From contig CALXGT010000050.1 in NCBI GenBank assembly GCA_944387915.1, positions 1-64,000 of the forward strand: a stretch of DNA of 64,000 nucleotides. The letters are read 5' to 3'. The translations under genes and the position numbers were made by a program. The notes beneath the pieces are model-generated. The model was not told the origin of the DNA. It was given only the letters and a program-made list of their open reading frames with translations, and did not search any database. The stretch is from an uncultured Clostridia bacterium (GTDB lineage: Bacteria; Bacillota; Clostridia; Oscillospirales; Ruminococcaceae). Shown one piece after another: positions 24,591 through 33,274 of this stretch; position 1 is the first letter of the stretch; every line of letters starts with the position of its first letter.

Positions 24591-24815
24591 ATGAAAAAAA
24601 GGACTTTTCTTTTCGGTTTGGTCGGATTTCTGATTTCCATTTGGGTTGCTTCTCGTAAACTCTCCTTTTTTCTCGACCGCCATCGCCGAGACACCTTCAC
24701 CGGAAAAGGAACCCTTCTTGTCTTCGGAAACGGCGTCACAAAAGGCGTCGTCGCCGGATCCACCAAAACCTTTCCCCATTTGGAAAATCAAAGGAAGGAA
24801 TATCGCCCTTCCTGA
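24591..24815 (+). CDS. Small basic single-pass membrane protein, unknown
   Basis: A 74-residue protein with one predicted N-terminal membrane segment (TFLFGLVGFLISIWVAS) after a KKR start, then a basic tail ending RKEYRPS. I do not recognise it. It is the only plus-strand gene in this neighbourhood. Reality is supported by a perfect GAGGAGG (24578-24584) 6 bp before the ATG, a reasonable promoter and a following terminator. Opposite-strand frames over the same DNA lack such signals. Confidence 0.65.
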   Translation: MKKRTFLFGLVGFLISIWVASRKLSFFLDRHRRDTFTGKGTLLVFGNGVTKGVVAGSTKTFPHLENQRKEYRPS

Positions 24816-24821
24816 AAAAGC

Positions 24822-24857
24822 AAAAAGGCGGGCACAAAAGTGCCTGCCTTCTCTTTT
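24822..24857. terminator. Terminator between the small membrane protein and ribU
   Basis: A 10-bp stem (AGGCGGGCAC with GTGCCTGCCT, one G-T pair) and an AAAA loop. Plus-strand tail TCTCTTTTT and minus-strand T5, so it can serve both convergent genes. Confidence 0.8.
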
Positions 24858-24870
24858 TGAAGTATACTTT

Positions 24871-25476
24871 CTATTCTCTTCCGTTTAGCAGCGGAGACAG
24901 CTTATTGTAAGTAAGAAGGGTGATGACCACGCTGCACATACCCTTGATGAACGTAAAGGGCATATTGAAGAGGAACAACGCCTGCCAAAGGTTCTCCACA
25001 TTGGGGTTAATGACCTGATACGCCCCCAAAATGGCTTCCAGCGGCATAAACAGCTTCATGTACACCGGATACACCACATAGTAGTTGGTAAATACGCTTA
25101 AAAGCGCCATAATCAGGGCGCCCGCAATAGAACCAATAACCGCGCCTTTAAAGCCTTTGATCTTCTGATAGATGAGCCCCGCGGGAAATACAAACAGGGA
25201 ACCTAAAATAAAGTTGGAAAGCTCTCCCACCAGTCCCGTTGTGGAAAACATGGCATTTACTAGATTTTTAACAAGACAGACCACAACGCCGCTTACCGGT
25301 CCCAGGGTAAAGGAAGCGATCAGCGCCGGAAGCTCGGAAAAGTCCATCTTAATAAACCCCGGCATCAGGGGAACGTTAAAGCTGAAAAACATCAGCACAG
25401 TGGAGATCGCCGAAAGCATGGCGATCATAGCGATTTTGCGGACATCGATCCGTTTTTGTACAGTTGCGTGTTGCAT
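24871..25476 (-). CDS. ribU: Riboflavin ECF transporter S component RibU
   Basis: RibU is the membrane subunit that binds riboflavin and uses the shared ECF energy module. The 201-residue protein has about six hydrophobic helices and the family sequence VPLMPGFIKMDFSELPALIASFTLGP, followed by KNLVNA. The ATG at 25476 is preferred because AAGGAAAA precedes it; earlier in-frame starts lie next to the terminator. The FMN riboswitch upstream strongly supports the assignment. No riboflavin-synthesis genes are in the window. Confidence 0.94.
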   Translation of the reverse strand: MQHATVQKRIDVRKIAMIAMLSAISTVLMFFSFNVPLMPGFIKMDFSELPALIASFTLGPVSGVVVCLVKNLVNAMFSTTGLVGELSNFILGSLFVFPAGLIYQKIKGFKGAVIGSIAGALIMALLSVFTNYYVVYPVYMKLFMPLEAILGAYQVINPNVENLWQALFLFNMPFTFIKGMCSVVITLLTYNKLSPLLNGRE

Positions 25477-25526
25477 CGTTTTCCTTTCTGCGAAGGGTTG
25501 CTTCGCCATTCCAGGGTTTTGCAAAC

Positions 25527-25560
25527 GAAAAAACGTCCGGGAAAAATCGTTCCCGGACGC
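25527..25560 (-). terminator. Riboswitch-controlled terminator upstream of ribU
   Basis: A 9-10 bp stem GCGTCCGGGA / TCCCGGACG followed by T6 on the minus strand, between the FMN aptamer and the ribU start. It is the expression platform. Confidence 0.88.
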
Positions 25561-25580
25561 AAACTGCCAAATGGCTCTCG

Positions 25581-25690
25581 CTTGTTTCTTTCATCCGGAC
25601 TATACCGTCGGTTTTGGAATTGCACCAAATCAACGCTTTCGCGCTCGCGGACTATACCGCCGGTGGAGAATTTCACTCCGCCCCGAAACA
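25581..25690 (-). promoter_or_regulatory. FMN riboswitch
   Basis: The minus strand shows the conserved FMN (RFN) elements in order: GGGGCGGAGTGAAATTC, CACCGGCGGTATAGTCCGCGAG, GATTTGGTGCAATTCC, AAAACCGACGGTATAGTC, and CCGGATGAAAGAA. FMN binding would favour the terminator at 25527-25560 and lower ribU expression. No clear promoter is visible just upstream. Confidence 0.96.
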
Positions 25691-25750
25691 TATCAATTTA
25701 TTTTTTATCACCACGGGAAAATTCCCGCCGTAACCAAAGACAAAGGAAAA

Positions 25751-26209
25751 TTATTCCTTTTCTTCCTCACAGTCGCAGCCTTCCTCACCGCAATCGCAGT
25801 CGCCGATGTCCAAATCGAACTCCAGCTTCTCATGGCAGGAGGGGCAGACCATCTCGCCTTCATCCAGCATCTCTTCATCCACATACAAAGTGGCATTGCA
25901 GGAAGGGCAGGTCACCTCGTAGACTTCCTCGTCGTCATCACAGTCGCAATCGTCACAATCACATTCGTCACAATCGCACTCGTCATCCTCGCCGAAGACG
26001 GCTTCCTCTACATCGCCCAGATCATGGTCCAAGATGTCAGTCAGCTCACAAATCTCATCCATCTCTTCTTTCAGGCCAACCACCGTTTCAGAGAGATCCT
26101 CGACCAGATCCAGCAGGGCATGAATAAGCTTCACTTCCTTTTTGCTCTCATCCAGCTCCATACCTTCCATCATACCTTTAATATATGCGGCTTTCTCTAA
26201 CAATTCCAT
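25751..26209 (-). CDS. CD1247-N-like zinc-ribbon protein with Asp/Cys-rich segment
   Basis: A 152-residue protein. The N-terminal half (LLEKAAYIKGMMEGMELD ...) is helical and resembles the CD1247 N-terminal domain found in clostridia. Residues from about 80 carry an alternating acidic-cysteine run (ECDCDECDCDDCDCDDDEE), then a zinc ribbon with two CPSC knuckles 20-odd residues apart, then a second acidic-cysteine tail (DCDCGEEGCDCEEEKE). The density of cysteine and carboxylate suggests metal binding; no function is established. The start at 26209 follows AAGGAGG. It lies 37 bp downstream of efp and is probably cotranscribed. Confidence 0.75.
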   Translation of the reverse strand: MELLEKAAYIKGMMEGMELDESKKEVKLIHALLDLVEDLSETVVGLKEEMDEICELTDILDHDLGDVEEAVFGEDDECDCDECDCDDCDCDDDEEVYEVTCPSCNATLYVDEEMLDEGEMVCPSCHEKLEFDLDIGDCDCGEEGCDCEEEKE

Positions 26210-26246
26210 TTTCCGAACCTCCTTCAATCCATCGTCTCTCTAATTT

Positions 26247-26804
26247 CTATGCCCGCTCCATATATTCCCCGGTGCGGGTATCGACACGAATCATTTCCCC
26301 TTCATTGATGAAAAGAGGAACCTTAATCTGCGCGCCAGTCTCCAGCGTAGCGGGTTTGGTGGCGTTGGTAGCGGTATTACCCTTAAATCCGGGATCCGTC
26401 GCCGTTACCTTCAGCTCCACAAAGTTGGGGGGCTCTACGCCGAACACGTTGCCCTGGTAAGACAGCACCTTTACAATCATATTTTCCTTCACAAACTGGA
26501 AACCGTCGGGAAGGAACTTCTCGTCGATGACTTCCTGCTCGTAAGTCTCGCTATCCATAAAATAATATAAATGCTCGTCGTGGTACAGATATTCCATATC
26601 CTTGCGCTCAATATACGCCTCGGGGAATTTGGCGGTAGGGTTAAAGGTCGTCTCGGTTACCGCTCCGGTAATCACGTTCCGCAGCTTGGTGCGAACAAAC
26701 GCCGCGCCCTTGCCGGGCTTTACATGTTGAAACTCGATGACCTGCATCACATTCCCGTCCATATCAAAAGTCAAGCCGTTTCTGAAATCACCCGCAGAAA
26801 TCAT
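26247..26804 (-). CDS. efp: Translation elongation factor P
   Basis: EF-P enters the ribosome E site and rescues peptide-bond formation at polyproline stretches. The 185-residue protein has the three beta-barrel layout; the loop tip [10 protein letters not shown] places K32 at the position modified in many species. No lysine-modifying gene is adjacent. It has its own promoter and a GGAGG site. Confidence 0.96.
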   Translation of the reverse strand: MISAGDFRNGLTFDMDGNVMQVIEFQHVKPGKGAAFVRTKLRNVITGAVTETTFNPTAKFPEAYIERKDMEYLYHDEHLYYFMDSETYEQEVIDEKFLPDGFQFVKENMIVKVLSYQGNVFGVEPPNFVELKVTATDPGFKGNTATNATKPATLETGAQIKVPLFINEGEMIRVDTRTGEYMERA

Positions 26805-26888
26805 GTAGAAACCTCCATCTGTTTTCGTTAGTCCTTATGACGGCAAACCGCCGCCCGTTTTATATAAACACTTACTGATACTCTCTGT

Positions 26889-26917
26889 ATTGTACCCTAT
26901 TTTCTGCTATTTTTCAA
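26889..26917 (-). promoter_or_regulatory. Promoter of efp
   Basis: Minus-strand TTGAAA (26912-26917), 17-bp spacer, TACAAT (26889-26894), leader of about 75 nt. The stretch 26918-27012 holds nothing recognisable. Confidence 0.75.
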
Positions 26918-27012
26918 GCCCTAAATCCATTTTTTCCATCTTGTAACCCGTTTTCCCCGATTTTCCTTCTTTTCGAGGCATCCTTCCAGAGTTTTTCGGG
27001 AAATATTCCCCG

Positions 27013-27876
27013 TTACCGCCGCTCTCCAAGCGCCTCATAAGCGGCTTTCATGGCGGCAGCGTCGATCTCCTGGGTTCCCGCCGACTCGCAAATAATGCGA
27101 GGGGTCAGGTGATTTTCAACAATGAGTTGAATCAGTGGATGGTACTCCGGTCCGTATGCTTCGTCTTCAAAGGTAAGATGGCATTTTTCCCCGCCCTTTT
27201 CGGTAAACTGGATCCGGGAAAAATGGGCATGAAAGTTCCTTCCCCGCTCGTTTCCGAGGCGGTTTTCCATCTCCGAAAGGAGCTTGGAAAACGCTTCTTT
27301 TCCATTGACCGCGCCGAAAGTCCGGGCGTACAAATGGCCAAAGTCGATGCATGGAAGCAAGCGTTCATCCTGTTCGCACAATGTCATCACCTCGTCAAAA
27401 TCGCCGAGCTGATTGATTTTCCCCATGGTCTCGGGACAGATGGTGATATGGGAAAGATGTGCCTCCTCGAGGGCCGAAAGGGCGTTTTTTAAAGTCGATG
27501 AAGCGAGCAAAAGCGCCTCTTGCCGGGTCATCTTACTACAGGATCCACTGTGAACCACAATCCGGTCCGCGCCCATCAGATCCGCCGCTTTGGCGCTTTC
27601 CAAAATATAGTCCACGCTTTTATCCCGCTTTTCCTTCTCCACCGAGGAAAGGGAAATATAGTACGGCGCATGAAGGGAAAGAGCGATATCCTGCTCTCTG
27701 GCTTCTGCACCGAGACGTTTTACCGCATTCTCGTTGATCCGAACCCCTCTGCCGCACTGATACTCGTAGGCATTGAGTCCAAAATCCATCAAATAGGAAA
27801 CGGTCTCCTCGGTTTTTTTATATTTTTGATGAAACAGTTCTCCTTTGCCCGCCGGGCCAAATCGCGCAATCTTCAT
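27013..27876 (-). CDS. Endonuclease IV-like (AP endonuclease 2 family) TIM-barrel protein
   Basis: A 287-residue protein resembling endonuclease IV, which cuts DNA 5' of abasic sites. Candidate zinc ligands appear in order: H69 in SLHAPYY, the histidine of IVVHSGS, the glutamate of CPETMGK, D and H in CIDFGHLYAR, the two histidines of NFHAHFSR, and the late glutamate of ICESAG. It starts at 27876 after GGAGGA, overlapping the yqeG stop by 4 bp (ATGA), hence translational coupling. Sugar-isomerase-like relatives exist, but this ligand order favours endonuclease IV. Confidence 0.82.
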   Translation of the reverse strand: MKIARFGPAGKGELFHQKYKKTEETVSYLMDFGLNAYEYQCGRGVRINENAVKRLGAEAREQDIALSLHAPYYISLSSVEKEKRDKSVDYILESAKAADLMGADRIVVHSGSCSKMTRQEALLLASSTLKNALSALEEAHLSHITICPETMGKINQLGDFDEVMTLCEQDERLLPCIDFGHLYARTFGAVNGKEAFSKLLSEMENRLGNERGRNFHAHFSRIQFTEKGGEKCHLTFEDEAYGPEYHPLIQLIVENHLTPRIICESAGTQEIDAAAMKAAYEALGERR

Positions 27877-28379
27877 TTTTCTTCCTCCAGTAAAGATTGG
27901 TACCGCCGCAAAAACGGCCGTTCCCAAACCCGCTTCACTTTCAAAAATCCTCGCGTCTCCAACTGATAGGGCACCACCAGCACCGAAAAAATACCGCTGA
28001 AATGACCGCAAAGCATATCGGTAAATAACTGATCGCCGATGATCGCCGTCTCTTTTTTCGTTACCTGAAACCGAAAAAGAGCTTCTCTTACGCCCTTGGA
28101 AAGAGGTTTGGCCGCTTTGGAAACAAACGGAAGGGAAAGGGAATCGGCAAAAGCCTTGACCCGGTCATACCGGTTGTTGGAGAGAATGGAAAAAGAAAGC
28201 CCCGCTTTTTTTCCCCGTTCAAGCCAGTCTACGACCCCTTCAGCCGGCACCGGATTGTCATGAGTAGTAAGGGTATTGTCCACATCCAACAAAATCAGAC
28301 GGACGCCCCGCTCCAAAAACAGGGAAAAAGGAATCTGGGTAATCTTTGAAAAATACGCGTCAGGACGAAACAAAGCCAT
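27873..28379 (-). CDS. YqeG-family HAD phosphatase
   Basis: A 168-residue HAD-superfamily (IIIA) protein of the YqeG family. The catalytic DxD is D32/D34 in LLDVDNTL; SNNR supplies motif II and IGDQLFTDM the acidic motif. Substrate unknown; relatives dephosphorylate phosphatidylglycerophosphate in some lineages. The start at 28379 follows AGGAGGG. It sits between a DUF3786 gene (10 bp upstream) and the endonuclease IV-like gene (4-bp overlap). Confidence 0.88.
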   Translation of the reverse strand: MALFRPDAYFSKITQIPFSLFLERGVRLILLDVDNTLTTHDNPVPAEGVVDWLERGKKAGLSFSILSNNRYDRVKAFADSLSLPFVSKAAKPLSKGVREALFRFQVTKKETAIIGDQLFTDMLCGHFSGIFSVLVVPYQLETRGFLKVKRVWERPFLRRYQSLLEEEK

Positions 28380-28389
28380 CCTTTCCCTC

Positions 28390-29031
28390 CTACCAAACAT
28401 AGTGAAGCGGCGACCCTTTGATCGGAAGGGATGCCGTCTTTGCCAACCGCTCGAGACACTCCATACCAATGGTGACCACGCTTTCTATGTGAATGAAATC
28501 CACGGCGCTTTCATCAAAAAGCATATTCGCCTGAGCGGGAAATTCCTCGTCCCCGTCCCAAAAATAGACGTGGACCGGCATACAGTCAAAGGCCCAAAGG
28601 CAAAACCCATTCTTCAAAAGCGCCGTTCCGCAAAGCCGGGTTACCGCCTCCCGCAACGTATCTTCCCGTCCGGAAAACGTCGCGGCGAGCGGCTCCACCA
28701 CCCCTTTTCGAAACGCCGGTGCAAACGGCGCGCCATTGCGCAAAGAGCCAAAATCCACAAACCGACCGGTCTGTCTCGCGCCCGGCGTCGCGTAATACAA
28801 TAACGTATAGATGTTCATTTCGGCAACCTTGGAAACCGGCATAAGATCTTTTGCCCGAACAACGCCATCTCGCAAAGAAATACCGTAAGTGCGGGCAAAG
28901 TGTGTGAGCCAAAACGTCTCTTCCTTTTCCTGAATAAAGGGGATGCGCTTTACAATCTCCCCTTTGTCCGCCGCCAAAAATTGGGACCGAAATCGTTCGC
29001 AGGACAGATCATAATTGGATTGTCGTTCCAT
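28390..29031 (-). CDS. DUF3786 domain protein
   Basis: A 213-residue cytosolic protein with the DUF3786 pattern (PVHVYFWDGDEEFPAQANMLFDESAVDFIHIES). The domain is common in anaerobes and of unknown function. Start after GAGGG. It is first in a three-gene run; no separate promoter is evident in the 56 bp between rpsU and this gene, so it may depend on read-through of the rpsU terminator. Confidence 0.75.
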   Translation of the reverse strand: MERQSNYDLSCERFRSQFLAADKGEIVKRIPFIQEKEETFWLTHFARTYGISLRDGVVRAKDLMPVSKVAEMNIYTLLYYATPGARQTGRFVDFGSLRNGAPFAPAFRKGVVEPLAATFSGREDTLREAVTRLCGTALLKNGFCLWAFDCMPVHVYFWDGDEEFPAQANMLFDESAVDFIHIESVVTIGMECLERLAKTASLPIKGSPLHYVW

Positions 29032-29049
29032 ACTTTTCCCTCATAAAAC

Positions 29050-29080
29050 AAAAAGCGAGCAGAATATGCTCGCTTTTTCC
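29050..29080 (-). terminator. Terminator after rpsU
   Basis: An 11-bp stem (AAAAGCGAGCA ... TGCTCGCTTTT) with a 5-nt loop; the minus-strand tail is TTTTTGTTTT. Confidence 0.8.
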
Positions 29081-29087
29081 GAAAACA

Positions 29088-29264
29088 TTATTTGTATTTC
29101 CGTTTTCTTGCCGCTTCAGACTTCTTTTTCCGACGTACGGAAGGCTTCTCATAGTGCTCTCTCTTGCGAACTTCAGCGAGAACGCCGGACTTCGCGCAGG
29201 AACGCTTAAAGCGCTTCAATGCGTTATCCAAAGATTCGTTGTCTTTTACTCTGATTTCTGCCAT
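29088..29264 (-). CDS. rpsU: 30S ribosomal protein S21
   Basis: A 58-residue basic protein with the S21 pattern ([21 protein letters not shown] ... [22 protein letters not shown]). S21 binds near the anti-Shine-Dalgarno end of 16S rRNA. Start at 29264 after GGGAGGG; a two-codon upstream extension is less likely. It has its own consensus promoter and a structured leader. Confidence 0.97.
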   Translation of the reverse strand: MAEIRVKDNESLDNALKRFKRSCAKSGVLAEVRKREHYEKPSVRRKKKSEAARKRKYK

Positions 29265-29300
29265 TCTCAATCCCTCCCTTTGCTGTAGCGCAGAGGTTAT

Positions 29301-29334
29301 GACGCCCCGAAGAAGCTTTTCTTCCTATGGCGTC
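29301..29334 (-). promoter_or_regulatory. Structured leader hairpin of rpsU
   Basis: GACGCC (29329-29334 on the minus strand reading) pairs with GGCGTC (29301-29306), enclosing GAAGA/TCTTC. The hairpin has no U-run and lies about 40 bp before the start. It may be an autoregulatory target or a stabiliser; no known leader class is recognised. Confidence 0.4.
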
Positions 29335-29344
29335 TATATTCACT

Positions 29345-29373
29345 ATTATACCGAAGAAAAGGCAGAATGTCAA
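29345..29373 (-). promoter_or_regulatory. Consensus promoter of rpsU
   Basis: Minus-strand TTGACA (29368-29373), 17-bp spacer, TATAAT (29345-29350), both perfect. Confidence 0.9.
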
Positions 29374-29408
29374 GTCTAAATTGGAAATAAACGATGAACA
29401 AACCGTCT

Positions 29409-31826
29409 TTATTTTACGACAAGGTTCACCAATTTCCCCTTGACATAAATCTCTTTGACAATGGTTTTTCCGGCGATTTCCGCCGCTACTTTTTCGTCCT
29501 GCTTCGCTGCCGAAATGGCGTCGCTGCTTTCCATCTCCGCCGGCACATTCAACTTCGCCTTGATTTTGCCGTTGATCTGAACGACGATCTCCACCGTGTT
29601 TTCCTTACATTTTTCCTCGTCGTAAGACACCCAGCTGCAAGAGGTAATGGGACCTATAAAGCCCATCCGTTCAAAGATCTCTTCGGTAATATGGGGGACA
29701 AAAGGATTGAGCATAATCAAAAGATCCCGATATTCCGCCCGATTGATGTTTCCCGAAGCGGTAATTTGATTCATAAGGCTCATCATAGCGGCAATAGCGG
29801 TATTAAACTTTAACACTTCAATATCTTCGGTTACCTTCTTGATGGTCTGATGGAACGGCGTCTCTAACTCTTTCCGGTAATTTTCCCCGTCAATCACCTT
29901 TTCCTGTAAGTTCCAAACCTTATCCAAAAACCGCTTACAGCCGCTCACCGCTCTGGGATTCCAGGGAGCCGAGAGCTGGAAATCGCCCATAAACATTTCG
30001 TAAAGCCGCATAGTATCGGCGCCGTACTCGGCGACGATCTGGTCGGGATTGACCACATTGCCCCGGGATTTGCTCATCTTCACGTGATCCTCGCCCAAAA
30101 TCATGCCATGGCTTGTGCGCTTAGCGTAAGGCTCGGGGCAGGACACCACGCCGATATCGTACAGGAATTTGTGCCAGAACCGGGAGTACAGAAGGTGCAA
30201 AGTGGTATGCTCCATACCGCCGTTGTACCAGTCTACCGGCATCCAGTAATCCAACGCCTCTTTGGAAGCCAGTTCCTTATCGTTATGGGGATCACAGTAC
30301 CGTAAGAAATACCACGACGATCCCGCCCACTGGGGCATGGTATCGGTTTCCCGTTTGGCGGGCGCGCCGCACTTGGGGCAGGTGGTATTGACAAAGCTTT
30401 CAATGTTGGCGAGAGGAGATTGGCCATCCTCGGTGGGCTCGTAGCTCTCTACCTCGGGAAGGCGCAAGGGCAGCTCGCTTTCGGGAATGGGAACATATCC
30501 GCAGTGTTCACAGTGGACAATGGGGATGGGTTCGCCCCAATACCGCTGGCGGGCAAAAACCCAGTCTCTCAGCTTATAATTGACCTTCCGAACCCCTTTT
30601 TTGTTTTCCTCTAACCAGTCTTCGATCTTGACCTTGGCTTCCTCGACGGAAAGGCCGTCCAAAAATCCGGAATTGACCATAATCCCGGTCTCACAGTCGG
30701 TAAAGGCTTCCTTTTCAATGTCTCCGCCTTTGACCACCTCAATGATGGGAAGATGGAACACCTTGGCGAAATCGTAGTCTCTGGTATCGTGCGCCGGTAC
30801 CGCCATGATGGCGCCGGTGCCGTAGCTCACCAAAACGTAGTCGGAAATAAAGATGGGAATCTGCTGATCGTTGACGGGATTGATACCCATAACGCCCTCT
30901 AACTTTACGCCGGTTTTGTCCTTGTTGACCTCGGTCCGCTCAAAGTCGGATTTTTTGGCCGCTTCCGCCTGGTACGCCCGTACTTCATCCATGTTCTGGA
31001 TGGAATCCGCCCATTTTTCAATGAGAGGATGCTCGGGAGAGATGACCATGTAGGTGGCGCCAAACAGGGTATCGGGCCTTGTGGTATATACTGTCAGCGG
31101 ATCGCCGAGGGTGGTCTGGAAGGTGACCTCGGCGCCGGTGCTGCGCCCGATCCAGTTAATTTGGGTCGCCTTGATCCGGTCGAAATAATCCACCAGCGAC
31201 AGGTCGTCGATGAGACGCTGGGCATATGCGGTAATTTTCAGCATCCACTGGCTCTTTTCCTTATGGATCACTTCCCCGCCGCAGCGCTCGCAGACGCCAT
31301 TGACCACTTCTTCGTTGGCCAGTACGCACTTACAGGAGGTACACCAGTTGACGTTCATCTTCGCCTTATAGGCAAGACCTTTTTTGAACAGCTGGATAAA
31401 GATCCATTGGGTCCACTTATAGTAAGCGGGATCGGTGGTGTTAATCTCCCGGTCCCAGTCAAAGGAAAGGCCGAGGCTCTTTAACTGGGCTTTAAAGTGC
31501 GCCACATTCTCTTTGGTCACGATCTCGGGATGGATATGATTTTTGATAGCGAAATTTTCGGTCGGAAGGCCGAAAGCGTCCCACCCCATGGCGTAAAGGA
31601 CGTTGTACCCCTGAAGGCGACGCTTTCTCGCGACAATATCCAATGCCGTATAGGAACGGGGATGGCCCACATGCAGCCCCTGTCCCGAAGGATACGGGAA
31701 TTCCACCAACGGGTAATATTTGGGCTTGCTGTGGTCAATCACCGCTTTAAAGGTCTTGTTTTCGTCCCAATAATTTTGCCACTTCTTTTCAATGGCGGCA
31801 AAATCATATCCCTTTTCTTTGCTCAT
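29409..31826 (-). CDS. leuS: Leucyl-tRNA synthetase
   Basis: LeuRS charges tRNA-Leu. The 805-residue class I enzyme has the HIGH signature as HVGH (52-55), a CP1 editing domain, a zinc-type cysteine cluster ([23 protein letters not shown]), a second (CEHCGYVP ... CPKCGAP), and KMSKSRGN. It is the last gene of the long minus-strand block, 25 bp after rsfS; no T-box precedes it directly. Confidence 0.97.
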   Translation of the reverse strand: MSKEKGYDFAAIEKKWQNYWDENKTFKAVIDHSKPKYYPLVEFPYPSGQGLHVGHPRSYTALDIVARKRRLQGYNVLYAMGWDAFGLPTENFAIKNHIHPEIVTKENVAHFKAQLKSLGLSFDWDREINTTDPAYYKWTQWIFIQLFKKGLAYKAKMNVNWCTSCKCVLANEEVVNGVCERCGGEVIHKEKSQWMLKITAYAQRLIDDLSLVDYFDRIKATQINWIGRSTGAEVTFQTTLGDPLTVYTTRPDTLFGATYMVISPEHPLIEKWADSIQNMDEVRAYQAEAAKKSDFERTEVNKDKTGVKLEGVMGINPVNDQQIPIFISDYVLVSYGTGAIMAVPAHDTRDYDFAKVFHLPIIEVVKGGDIEKEAFTDCETGIMVNSGFLDGLSVEEAKVKIEDWLEENKKGVRKVNYKLRDWVFARQRYWGEPIPIVHCEHCGYVPIPESELPLRLPEVESYEPTEDGQSPLANIESFVNTTCPKCGAPAKRETDTMPQWAGSSWYFLRYCDPHNDKELASKEALDYWMPVDWYNGGMEHTTLHLLYSRFWHKFLYDIGVVSCPEPYAKRTSHGMILGEDHVKMSKSRGNVVNPDQIVAEYGADTMRLYEMFMGDFQLSAPWNPRAVSGCKRFLDKVWNLQEKVIDGENYRKELETPFHQTIKKVTEDIEVLKFNTAIAAMMSLMNQITASGNINRAEYRDLLIMLNPFVPHITEEIFERMGFIGPITSCSWVSYDEEKCKENTVEIVVQINGKIKAKLNVPAEMESSDAISAAKQDEKVAAEIAGKTIVKEIYVKGKLVNLVVK

Positions 31827-31851
31827 CGTCTTTCTTCCTTCCGTTTTTTTC

Positions 31852-32208
31852 TCAGTCTGTCAAAAGATAGGAAAGATCCACCTGTTCTCCGTCGGCCCAA
31901 AGCCGCTCCAGACCGTAAAAATCTCTGGTCTCACCATGAAAAATATGGACAATTACGTCGCCGTAATCCAAAATCACCCAGCCCTCCGACTGGTAACCCT
32001 CGATGTGCCCCGGCTCGATCCCCAAAAGTCCCATCTGGTAATCCACTTCATCGGTAAGCATTTTGACCTGGGTAGAGCTGCTGCCTCCGGCAATGATAAA
32101 ATAGTCCGCCAGGATCGTCAGATCTCTAACCCGGATCGCCCGGATATCCAACGCTTTTTTGCTGTCTAAAATCGAAACGATTTTCTCCAGTTTTTCTTTC
32201 GAATCCAT
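31852..32208 (-). CDS. rsfS: Ribosomal silencing factor RsfS
   Basis: RsfS binds L14 on the 50S subunit and blocks subunit joining under starvation. The 118-residue protein has the family core ([27 protein letters not shown], then [15 protein letters not shown]). Start at 32208 after AAAGGAG. It lies between the LCP gene and leuS, next to nadD-yqeK, a neighbourhood seen widely in Bacillota. Confidence 0.96.
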   Translation of the reverse strand: MDSKEKLEKIVSILDSKKALDIRAIRVRDLTILADYFIIAGGSSSTQVKMLTDEVDYQMGLLGIEPGHIEGYQSEGWVILDYGDVIVHIFHGETRDFYGLERLWADGEQVDLSYLLTD

Positions 32209-32218
32209 ATGGTCTCCT

Positions 32219-33274
32219 TTACTCGATATAATCATCCACACCTGTGGTAAGGTCATCATAATAGTCTACGCTATTTTGCACCTCGATAATATTCAGCTCC
32301 TCAGCGGGAACCGGATCATCAAAGGGACGAAAATAAGTATTGAGCACATCCGCCAAAATCTCTTTATGCACCGTCCATACCGAATAACCGTTCACATAGC
32401 ACGATTCCCCCGGTACAATATGGAAAGTAATATCCTCGGCGGAAAGCGCTAACGCCTCAAGTCCGATATCCAAAATATTTTTCACCGTCATATCGGTGGT
32501 GACTTCACTCAACAGAGTGGGCACCAGCGCAGTAATATCCGAAGTGGACAGGGATGTAAATTTCTTGAAGATCGCGGACAATACCTGCTGCTGCGCCTGC
32601 ATCCGTCCAATATCTCCCCCCTGACGGCTGTGCCGTTCTCTGACGAACTTACTGGTTTGATAGCCGTTTAAAGTCTGTACGCCGGGGCGAAACGTTACCC
32701 CTTCCAAAGTAAAGCTCTCGGTAACGTTGATCTCGATGCCGTCAATGGCGTCGATAGCGTTCATAAAGCCATCCATGGTAATGGTAATGTAATGGTCGAT
32801 AGGAATCCGGAACCGGTCGTAAATGACCCGCGCCAGATTGTTGATCCCGCCGGCGTTGGCGTTGTTGTAAACCGCGTTAATCTTTCCCGTAGGATACTCG
32901 CTTCCAATATAAGTATCCCGGGGAATCTGGATAATGGCTACCTTGTTATCCTGCATGTTGAAACTGGCTACCATAATGACGTCGGTAAGCTTACCTCGAT
33001 TAAGCCCGGCGGAAGAATCCGTCTCGGTATAATCAATCCCCACAATCAGAAAGTTTACCACTTTTTCCTCGTTGTCCGCGTCATTTTTAATTTCCTCGTC
33101 GATCCCCACAACGGTACTGCCGTCTCCCCCTACCTCGGGCAGCGGCGTCCAGCTCATCAAGGACGCGTATCCGATCATTCCGCCCGAAGCGATCAGCAAA
33201 AGGATCGCCAGGGAAAGAAAAATCCGATCCGCCCGGGTCAAACGGCGTTTTCTACTTCTTTTTTCTTTTGTCAT
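32219..33274 (-). CDS. LytR-CpsA-Psr (LCP) family cell-wall ligase
   Basis: LCP enzymes attach teichoic acids or polysaccharides to peptidoglycan outside the cell. The 351-residue protein has a basic cytoplasmic start, one membrane anchor (about residues 18-40), then the LCP domain with FLIVGID, DVIMVASF, IPRDTYI, KINAVYN and RERH motifs containing the arginines that hold the polyprenyl-phosphate substrate. It overlaps the nadD-yqeK stop by 4 bp. Confidence 0.93.
   Translation of the reverse strand: MTKEKRSRKRRLTRADRIFLSLAILLLIASGGMIGYASLMSWTPLPEVGGDGSTVVGIDEEIKNDADNEEKVVNFLIVGIDYTETDSSAGLNRGKLTDVIMVASFNMQDNKVAIIQIPRDTYIGSEYPTGKINAVYNNANAGGINNLARVIYDRFRIPIDHYITITMDGFMNAIDAIDGIEINVTESFTLEGVTFRPGVQTLNGYQTSKFVRERHSRQGGDIGRMQAQQQVLSAIFKKFTSLSTSDITALVPTLLSEVTTDMTVKNILDIGLEALALSAEDITFHIVPGESCYVNGYSVWTVHKEILADVLNTYFRPFDDPVPAEELNIIEVQNSVDYYDDLTTGVDDYIE

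Noticed and set aside
25172-26200. Long plus-strand frame across ribU, the FMN riboswitch and the Asp/Cys-rich gene
   Set aside because: It is antisense to two well-supported genes and a riboswitch, and its protein is low-complexity.
31827-31851. T-box in front of leuS
   Set aside because: Only 25 bp separate rsfS and leuS, too short for such a leader.
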